Positions 1 to 5,281 of a stretch of DNA of 16,626 nucleotides are shown piece after piece. The notes beneath the pieces are model-generated. The model saw only the letters and a program-made list of their open reading frames with translations, was not told the DNA's origin and did no database searches. Position 1 is the stretch's first letter. The number at the start of each line of letters is the position of its first letter. This DNA comes from UCB3 sp964415605 (lineage in GTDB: Bacteria; Chloroflexota; Anaerolineae; Epilineales; Epilineaceae), in contig CAYQBA010000101.1 in the NCBI GenBank assembly GCA_964415605.1, forward strand, positions 1 through 16,626. Reading direction: 5' to 3'. Made by a program: the position numbers and the translations under genes.

Positions 1-408
1 CGCGCCGCCCACCAGGCCCGCCCACGCATCCGCGTGCCGGCCGGCCAGCTCGAAGATGAAGCGCAGGCCGTTGAAGAGCGAGCCGATCTGGCCCGGCCGG
101 ATGTCGGGGCCGGGGCGTGGGAAGAACACCCACGTGTACAGCCCGGCCGCCGCGACCGCCGCGGCGACGGCGAAGTCGTGGAAGTGCCGGCGCACGAAGG
201 TCGACACGGCCGCCACGCTCAGGCGCGTGCGCCACGCCAACGGCGTCTGGCCGGCCGCGACGGCCGCGGGGGCATCCGGCGCGGGCGTGCGATCGGCTTC
301 GATCGACAGCCCATCCGGCGCGCCGGGGAGCCGCGCCAGCCACGCGTCCACGAACAGGCCGGCGGCCGCCGTCGCCGCGAGCGCCAGCGTCAACCACGAA
401 GCGTCCAT
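1..408 (-). CDS. Partial membrane protein of unknown function (N-terminal 136 residues)
   Basis: The frame is open from an ATG at 408 to the left edge, so only the N-terminus is seen. The start has a clear ribosome site, GGGAG at 417-421, 8 nt upstream. Residues 1-23 form a hydrophobic, Ala/Leu-rich signal anchor. An Ala/Pro-rich linker follows, then a basic patch and the motif RRHFHDF near residue 75, and a second hydrophobic segment ending in LYTWVFFPRPGP at about residues 80-102. I do not recognise the family; a polytopic membrane enzyme or transporter is possible but unsupported. It lies 98 nt downstream of the DUF2085 gene on the same strand. It has its own ribosome site and no overlap, so it may begin a separate translational block of the same operon. 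Confidence 0.7.
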   Translation of the reverse strand, partial: MDASWLTLALAATAAAGLFVDAWLARLPGAPDGLSIEADRTPAPDAPAAVAAGQTPLAWRTRLSVAAVSTFVRRHFHDFAVAAAVAAAGLYTWVFFPRPGPDIRPGQIGSLFNGLRFIFELAGRHADAWAGLVGGA

Positions 409-506
409 CGGTGGATCTCCCGTCCCTTGGGCGTCGGCCGGACTGCGCCGGCGAGCAAGATCAATGACCGGCGACGATCTGCGATGCTACCACAGGTAGG
501 CGGCGA

Positions 507-1184
507 TCACACGTCCGCTTGATCGAGCGCCGCCCTCACGTCCCGGAAGCCAAGGTCGAGATAGGGGATGATCAAGAGGGCGGTCGCGGCGCCGAACAGC
601 GCGCCGGTCGCCGTGCGCAGGAGCGGCGTGCTCGTGCGCCAGCCAAAAAGCTGGGTGATGCCGTCGAGGCCGAGCGGGATGAGGGCCGCGGCATACCAGC
701 GCAGCGGGAGCGGGTCGGGCATCGGCCTTCGCCGCAGCGCGAGGATGAGGGTCATGGCGAGCATGGCCACCCAGATCCCCAAGTCGCGTTCGCAGATCGC
801 CAGCTGGTAGCCCAGCCCGGCGTCGCGGATGGGTTGGTGGAACGCCAGGATCTCGCGGTCGAGGGGCGCGGTGGTATAGGGCTGCACCTCGGCCCAGGTG
901 TACGTCCACTGCCGGCCGAAGAGGAACCAGCTGTGATGCGGCAGCTGGTGGCACGCGGCCCGGAAGAGCAGGTAGATCCAACCGCTGAGCCGCGCATGGC
1001 CGGTCGCGGCAAGGATCGGCGCAAGCACCGGCAGCGCCACGTAAACGGCCAGCCCGGCGCACAGCAACGCCAGCCAGCGCCGCGTGATCCAGCGGGCCCC
1101 GCGGTTCAGACGCCGCTCCCAGCCGGTCGCCGGGCCGCGGCGCCCGGCTGAGCGCGGCGCGTCAACCGGCCCGTCGTGCGTCAC
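507..1184 (-). CDS. DUF2085 family integral membrane protein
   Basis: The product is 225 residues from a GTG start at 1184, which overlaps the stop of the CcmD-like ORF as GTGA. No Shine-Dalgarno is visible, so translational coupling is likely. The start is preferred because the frame extending further upstream runs through Arg-rich sequence antisense-like to the neighbour. Membrane segments lie near residues 37-60, 137-152, 162-178 and 190-206. The family signature is visible: CHQLPHHSWFLFG at 78-90 and CERDLGIW at 131-138, matching the conserved CHQ...R/HSF and C.R..GI blocks of DUF2085. The biochemical role of the family is not established. Its position at the end of a cytochrome c maturation cluster suggests a membrane function linked to respiration or haem proteins, which is inference only. 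Family assignment is fairly sure. Confidence 0.85.
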   Translation of the reverse strand: MTHDGPVDAPRSAGRRGPATGWERRLNRGARWITRRWLALLCAGLAVYVALPVLAPILAATGHARLSGWIYLLFRAACHQLPHHSWFLFGRQWTYTWAEVQPYTTAPLDREILAFHQPIRDAGLGYQLAICERDLGIWVAMLAMTLILALRRRPMPDPLPLRWYAAALIPLGLDGITQLFGWRTSTPLLRTATGALFGAATALLIIPYLDLGFRDVRAALDQADV

Positions 1185-1333
1185 GCGTGATCGGCGTCCG
1201 CAGCCGTGCCGCGCTCGCCGCCCGCATCGTTCGCGCGCCCGGCGACGCCCTTGCGGCGCCGCCAGAGCGACACGGCGTAGCCCGCCATCAAGCCGATGGC
1301 GATCACGTAGGCCGCCACCACGTATCCGGTCAC
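1181..1333 (-). CDS. CcmD-like single-span micro-protein (50 aa)
   Basis: This is a 50-residue ORF. It starts with GTG at 1333, overlapping the cytochrome stop as GTGA, and ends with TGA at 1181, overlapping the DUF2085 start as GTGA. A strong ribosome site, GGAGGAGG, lies 7 nt upstream. It reads VTGYVVAAYVIAIGLMAGYA at the N-terminus, one transmembrane helix, then SLWRRRKG and a polar tail. A short aromatic N-terminal span followed by a basic WRRR cluster is the plan of CcmD, the small subunit that helps release holo-CcmE from CcmABC in System I. CcmD usually lies next to ccmC, which is not here, so the function is inferred from shape and from the neighbouring ccm genes. It could instead be a small accessory subunit for the cytochrome just upstream. 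Confidence 0.7.
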   Translation of the reverse strand: MTGYVVAAYVIAIGLMAGYAVSLWRRRKGVAGRANDAGGERGTAADADHA

Positions 1334-3297
1334 CGGGACTCCTCCTCCACCTCAGACAGCGCGAGCGACACCGCCAGCGCGCGATCGACCAGTCGGGCAC
1401 GCCGGGCGCTCACGTCCCCCGCCGCCTCCGTCGGTGCCCCCGTCGACTCGGCGCGCCGTCGGTCCAGGCGGGCGATCTCGGCGACCAGCCGCTCGCGCTC
1501 GGACATCAGCCATCGATCGGCCCGCCCACCGGCCCGGCGTCGGCGCGCGAGCGGCAGGCCGATGGCGATGATCCCCGCCAGCAGGGCCATGCCGATGCCC
1601 GCTCCCGTGACCAGCGCCGGGCTGACGAGCGCCGGCGCCAGCGGCCGCGTCGGCCGCGGGCTGGCCGCGGTCGTCGCGGCCTCGGGCAGGCCCGACAGGG
1701 CAATGCGCACGCGCGCGCCGGCCGCGAGGCCGGTGCCGCTCGCGGTCGCCGCGGTGCCGCGCTCGCCGAGCGTGGTTGCCGGGCCAGGCGCCAGCACGTC
1801 GCTGGCGATGGCGACCGCCTCGCCACCGACGACGACGTCCAACCGTTCCACGGGCCATGCGATGCGCCGATCGATCTCGGCCGTCGTGCCGCTGTACGGC
1901 GCCGAGTAGCCGACGATCACCGGGAAGTCGCCGGGCGGAACCGGCACGTCGCTGACGACGTCGTCGCCGTCCAGCCGCGCCCGGCCGCTGACCCGGGGAT
2001 CGTCGATCTGGATCTCGAAGGCGCCCGGCAGGAGCGGCAGGCGCAGCGTCGGGTCGCCGCCCGCGCCGACCAGGGTGCGATCCGACGGGTTGCGGATCGT
2101 CCAGGCCTCGGCCACGTCGAGCACGCCCGCCTCGGGGCGCGGCACGATGACGAGCCGCGCCGCGCCGACGTCGAGCGAGACGTCGGCGCTCGGCTCGTAC
2201 ACGGTGACGTCGACGGCGTCGGCGCGCGCGGCGGCCGCCGTCAACGGCACGGGGTCGGGCGGGACGTAGTCGGCGCCGCCGTAGGTGGCGACCACGCGGT
2301 ACGCCACGTCCGACCCGGCCAGGAGCTGCGTCAACGTGAACGTGCCGGCGGCCCCGACGGTGGCCGTGACGGGATCGCCGGGCAGGATGTCGCCCAGCGC
2401 GTGGCTGAACGGCACCGCCACGACCCGCGCGCCGGCCGCGCGCGCGGCGCCGGCGGTGCCGTTGATCACCTGGCCGGTGATCACGCCCTCGAGCGTGCCG
2501 TCGGCGGGACCGAGCGGGCGGAAGGCAGCGGTACGGACGAAGTCGAGCGCCGCCCGCAGGTCGGCGTCCTCGACGGCGTCGAGCGCGGCATGGGCGCCGC
2601 CGGCGGCGCCGGCGTACCCGGCGAAGAGATCGGCGTGGCTTCGGCTCGCCAGCCAGGTGGCATCGAACGAGCGAGCCCCCGGCGCGCGGGGCGCGGCGCC
2701 GTCGGCCTGGCCGGGGCTCGACGGGCTCGCCAAGGTGTGGCACGCGGCGCAGCGCTCGCCCCACACGGCCCGCCCGCGGGCCAGTCGGCGCGGCGTCAGG
2801 TAGAACGACCACGCGGCATACAGCGCCTGCCACCGTTCTTGCGCGTCGAGCGCCTGGCTCCACGGCGGCATGCCGTTCTCGAGCCGACCGTTGGTGATGA
2901 TGTCGTACAGCTCGGCGGGCGACGCCTGGCGCATGCGCTCGGGGTCGTCCAGCCGGGGCAGCGGCGCCGGAAGGCGGTCGGCCATCTCGCCGTCGCCGCG
3001 GCCATAGGGGCCGTGGCAGCTGGCGCAGCGGTCGCGGTAGATCGCGTGGCCCGCCGCGGCGTCGGGCGGCGTGTCCGGCATAGCGACGGGCGTGGGCGCG
3101 GCGCCGATTGGCGTCAGGGTTTGGACGGGCCGGGCGCTGGCGGGGGTCTCGACGGCCTGGATGGCCGGCACGGCATCGGCCCGTGCCGCCGGCGCGGCCA
3201 CTGCGGCGATCGCCGCCGCCGCGAGCGCCGCCAGGGCTCGCTTGCCGCGGGTACGGCGTCTCAGGGCGCGCCCCCGGGCGGCGATCTGCGCGATCAC
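1330..3297 (-). CDS. Membrane-anchored dihaem cytochrome c with carboxypeptidase-regulatory-like domain
   Basis: The product is 655 residues from a GTG at 3297, overlapping the stop of the CcmI-like gene as GTGA. The order is: basic N-terminus and signal/anchor (about 18-42); first haem site CASCH at 91-95 with a probable Met ligand at 143 in NGMPPW; second haem site CAACH at 183-187; a beta-rich region from about 267 resembling a carboxypeptidase-regulatory or transthyretin-like domain (GVITGQVINGT); further beta-rich sequence; a transmembrane span near 561-583 (GAGIGMALLAGIIAIGL) followed by RRRR; and a cytoplasmic coiled-coil tail (ERLVAEIARLDRRRAE). The second haem domain contains no Met; His236 in GGAHAAL lies about where the Met ligand would be expected. 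It is probably an extracytoplasmic electron carrier and a client of the upstream ccm genes. The electron-transfer partner is unknown. The cytochrome call is sure; the domain in the middle is moderate. Confidence 0.9.
   Translation of the reverse strand: MIAQIAARGRALRRRTRGKRALAALAAAAIAAVAAPAARADAVPAIQAVETPASARPVQTLTPIGAAPTPVAMPDTPPDAAAGHAIYRDRCASCHGPYGRGDGEMADRLPAPLPRLDDPERMRQASPAELYDIITNGRLENGMPPWSQALDAQERWQALYAAWSFYLTPRRLARGRAVWGERCAACHTLASPSSPGQADGAAPRAPGARSFDATWLASRSHADLFAGYAGAAGGAHAALDAVEDADLRAALDFVRTAAFRPLGPADGTLEGVITGQVINGTAGAARAAGARVVAVPFSHALGDILPGDPVTATVGAAGTFTLTQLLAGSDVAYRVVATYGGADYVPPDPVPLTAAAARADAVDVTVYEPSADVSLDVGAARLVIVPRPEAGVLDVAEAWTIRNPSDRTLVGAGGDPTLRLPLLPGAFEIQIDDPRVSGRARLDGDDVVSDVPVPPGDFPVIVGYSAPYSGTTAEIDRRIAWPVERLDVVVGGEAVAIASDVLAPGPATTLGERGTAATASGTGLAAGARVRIALSGLPEAATTAASPRPTRPLAPALVSPALVTGAGIGMALLAGIIAIGLPLARRRRAGGRADRWLMSERERLVAEIARLDRRRAESTGAPTEAAGDVSARRARLVDRALAVSLALSEVEEESR
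1341..1348 (-). promoter_or_regulatory. Strong Shine-Dalgarno for the CcmD-like ORF
   Basis: The minus strand reads GGAGGAGG, 7 nt before the GTG at 1333. It lies inside the 3' end of the cytochrome gene and encodes part of its acidic EEES terminus. It fixes the start of the micro-ORF and stands out because most of the overlapping genes upstream lack any such site. Confidence 0.8.
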
Positions 3298-3833
3298 GCG
3301 ACGACCGGGCCCAACGGGTGCCCGCACGCGGCGCAGTAGCGATCGCCGGCGCGGGCGACCGCGCCGCACTCGGCGCAGACGGCCGGGGCAGCGACCGGCG
3401 GGACCGGGAGATCTGCCGGCCGGATCGGGGCCAAGGGGCCGGTGTCGTCCGTCGCCGGCCGGATCGTGGCAGCGGACGTCCCGAGCCGCGCCGAGACGTC
3501 GGCTTCGAGCGCCGCGAGGAGGGTCTCGGCGCGGCGCGCCGCCACGGCGGAGATCCGGTCGAGCGCCGCCAGCACGTCGGCGCCCTGCTGAACCACATCT
3601 GCCCGCAGCCGGGCGTGCTCGGCCTCGCCCAATCGGCCGTCGGCGCGATCGGCGTCGAGGTCGCGCAGGTTCGCCAGGATCGCCTCGCGCCGGGCGAGGA
3701 GCGCCACGACGCGCGGGTCAGGCGGCGCCAACGGCACCGTGCCCCGCGCCACCGGCAAGACCACCCAGGCCACCGCGGCCAGGCAGGCGATCACGCCGGC
3801 GCCGAGCAGCGCCAGATGCAGCGTCTCGGTCAT
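3294..3833 (-). CDS. CcmI-like membrane protein with C-terminal zinc ribbon
   Basis: The product is 179 residues from an ATG at 3833, which overlaps the stop of the 35-codon ORF as ATGA; no Shine-Dalgarno precedes it. A single membrane span lies at about 7-28. A cytoplasmic segment (about 46-118) follows, with RREAILANLRDLDADRADGR, the helical pattern typical of the N-terminal part of CcmI (a membrane helix, then an L.DLD..Y/A.G.L...E motif). The C-terminus has a zinc ribbon with CAEC at 153-156 and CAAC at 167-170. It lacks the extracytoplasmic TPR domain of proteobacterial CcmI, which binds apocytochrome. The zinc ribbon implies a cytoplasmic metal-bound or protein-binding tip. Its place between ccmG and a cytochrome gene supports a cytochrome assembly role; the exact function is unproven. 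Confidence 0.75.
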   Translation of the reverse strand: MTETLHLALLGAGVIACLAAVAWVVLPVARGTVPLAPPDPRVVALLARREAILANLRDLDADRADGRLGEAEHARLRADVVQQGADVLAALDRISAVAARRAETLLAALEADVSARLGTSAATIRPATDDTGPLAPIRPADLPVPPVAAPAVCAECGAVARAGDRYCAACGHPLGPVVA

Positions 3834-3937
3834 CGGGCGCGGGGCCGGAGGCGGCAGCGCGGGCGGCGCCGCGGGGTGGTGCGCGGCGCGGCGCGGCCCG
3901 CGCCTCCGCGGGCGGCGGGCGAGTGACCGGCGCTCAT
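3830..3937 (-). CDS. 35-codon Arg/Pro-rich bridging ORF (possible coupling ORF)
   Basis: A 35-codon frame begins MSAGHSPAARGGAG and ends in RCRLRPRAR. Its ATG overlaps the stop of the CcmG-like gene (ATGA at 3934-3937) and its TGA overlaps the ATG of the CcmI-like gene (ATGA at 3830-3833). It therefore exactly fills the only sizeable gap between ccmF and DUF2085. The peptide has about ten Arg and one Cys and no hydrophobic segment. The following ATG has no Shine-Dalgarno, so passage of ribosomes through this frame may be what starts the CcmI-like protein. It could be a functional micro-protein, a coupling leader, or the degraded remnant of a gene. Existence of the frame is certain; translation is inferred. 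Confidence 0.5.
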   Translation of the reverse strand: MSAGHSPAARGGAGRAAPRTTPRRRPRCRLRPRAR

Positions 3938-4572
3938 GGGACGGCCCTGGCAAGCAGCCGATCGACGGTCGCGCGCAGATCCGCGGGGGTGAAGGCCGCC
4001 GACGGCGTGATCGGGCCGACGAGCTTGACGCCGCCCGGCACGGCCGCGGGCCCGCCCGCCGCGGTCCACAGCGCCGCCAGGCGGCCCGACGGGTCCACCA
4101 CAACCGTCTCGGGCACGCCGCGCACGCCGTAGCGGCGTGCAGCGGCGCCACCGCGGTCCATGCCGTTGGGGTACGTCACGCCGTGCCGTTCGATGTAGGC
4201 CAGGGCGGCGGGACGCGTGTCGGTATAGGCGATGCCGACAACCGACACGCCCCGGTCGCGGTACGCGCGCCAGACCGACTCGAGGTCGGCCGCCTCCTCG
4301 GCGCACGGCAGGCACCACGACGCCCAAAAGTTGACGACCACGACGCGCCCCTGGAGGTCGCGCAGCGTGACCGGGTCGCCGTCGAAGGTCTCGATCGCGA
4401 TCTCGGGGGCCGGCCGGCCCGGCTGCAGCGCCACGGACGTCCGGACGAGCGACCAGGCGAACACGGCGAGGAGCACGCCGGCGACCACAAACCCGGCGCC
4501 GAGCGCGGTTCGCCCGACACGCGTCCGCGCCGCCGTTTCGCCGCTCGGCGACCTGGCATCGGCGTGGCTCAC
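3934..4572 (-). CDS. ccmG: CcmG/ResA/TlpA-type thiol-disulfide oxidoreductase
   Basis: The product is 212 residues from a GTG at 4572, overlapping the ccmH stop as GTGA. An N-terminal membrane anchor lies at about 24-46 (ALGAGFVVAGVLLAVFAWSLV). A thioredoxin-fold domain of the AhpC-TSA/redoxin type follows, from about 54, with the active site WASWCLPC near residues 83-90 and the cis-Pro strand VRGVPETVVVDPSG further on. Proteins of this type reduce the CXXCH cysteines of apocytochrome c, or the CcmH disulfide, outside the cytoplasmic membrane. The location directly after ccmH supports the CcmG role. It is a second, clearly different thioredoxin from the SurA-like fusion encoded upstream at 7933-9129 (CLPC here versus CGPC there). 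TlpA-like is the alternative name. Confidence 0.88.
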   Translation of the reverse strand: MSHADARSPSGETAARTRVGRTALGAGFVVAGVLLAVFAWSLVRTSVALQPGRPAPEIAIETFDGDPVTLRDLQGRVVVVNFWASWCLPCAEEAADLESVWRAYRDRGVSVVGIAYTDTRPAALAYIERHGVTYPNGMDRGGAAARRYGVRGVPETVVVDPSGRLAALWTAAGGPAAVPGGVKLVGPITPSAAFTPADLRATVDRLLARAVP

Positions 4573-5276
4573 GACGCGTCATCTCGAGCCGCCAGCGCGT
4601 CCAGGCGCGCCGCGTAGTCTGAAAGGTCCGATGGTCCGGGCCCGTCCTCCCCGGCGCCTCGATCGCCCGCGGCGGTGCCAGGCGGGGACGTGGCCAGGCC
4701 GCCGGGGCGCGACGTGCGCTGCATGATCCAGGCCACGGCAAACGCGCCGAGCACGAGCGCGATGACGGGCGTCAGCCAGGCGGCCAAGAAGAAGCCTCGG
4801 GTCGGGGGCGCGTTGAGCACCTGCGGCCCGTAGTCGGCGACGAACGCCGCCCGGATCTCGTCGGCGGATCGACCGCGGGCCAGCTGCGACGCGATCTCGA
4901 CGCGCATCTGGGCGCAGACTTCGAGCGGGCAGTCCTGCAGCGTGTAGCCCTGGCAGATCGGGCAGTTGAGGGTGCGCGCCACCGCCGCCACGGCATCGGG
5001 CGGCGCGGCGGCGGTCGCCGCACCCGCCGCGGCGCCGGCCACGCCCGGTGCGGGCGCGGTCGGTCCGCCGATCGCGGTCGCCGGATCCCCCTGGCCTGGG
5101 TCCGAGCCGGCCATCTGGGCTTGGGTGGTCGCCGGCGCCAGCAGCATCGCCCCGAACAGGGCCAGCACGAGCGCGAGGCGATCGCGGTGGCCTGGGCGGC
5201 CGTGGTGGCGTGGCAAGCCAACCCGCCATAGCCCAATCGCTACACGAAGATTGCACCCCGAGGCGTGGCCTGCCAT
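4569..5276 (-). CDS. ccmH: CcmH-like cytochrome c biogenesis thiol protein, four-cysteine form
   Basis: The product is 235 residues from an ATG at 5276, 5 nt after the ccmF stop and without a Shine-Dalgarno. A signal peptide (LALVLALFGAMLLAPATTQA, ending near 53) is followed by an Ala/Pro/Gly-rich linker. The catalytic block is LNCPICQG at 103-110 with cysteines 105 and 108. The helical region GRSADEIRAAFVADYGPQVL follows, then a membrane span at about 152-175 and a polar cytoplasmic tail. This is the CcmH N-terminal family, which handles the thiols of apocytochrome c. The usual LRCxxCQ is LNC here, and two further cysteines lie in DCPLEVC (116 and 121), giving two possible pairs. The family call is sure. 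The C-terminal TPR half found in some long CcmH proteins is absent. Confidence 0.92.
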   Translation of the reverse strand: MAGHASGCNLRVAIGLWRVGLPRHHGRPGHRDRLALVLALFGAMLLAPATTQAQMAGSDPGQGDPATAIGGPTAPAPGVAGAAAGAATAAAPPDAVAAVARTLNCPICQGYTLQDCPLEVCAQMRVEIASQLARGRSADEIRAAFVADYGPQVLNAPPTRGFFLAAWLTPVIALVLGAFAVAWIMQRTSRPGGLATSPPGTAAGDRGAGEDGPGPSDLSDYAARLDALAARDDAS

Positions 5277-5281
5277 GGCGA

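Noticed and set aside
409..506. A promoter in the gap before the left-edge gene (TAGCAT as a -10)
   Set aside because: No matching -35 lies 16-18 bp upstream, so the hexamer alone is not enough to call a promoter.
1084..3339. A 751-codon open frame on the plus strand opposite the cytochrome
   Set aside because: The minus strand carries two CXXCH sites and a signal anchor; the plus frame has only Arg/Gly-rich sequence.
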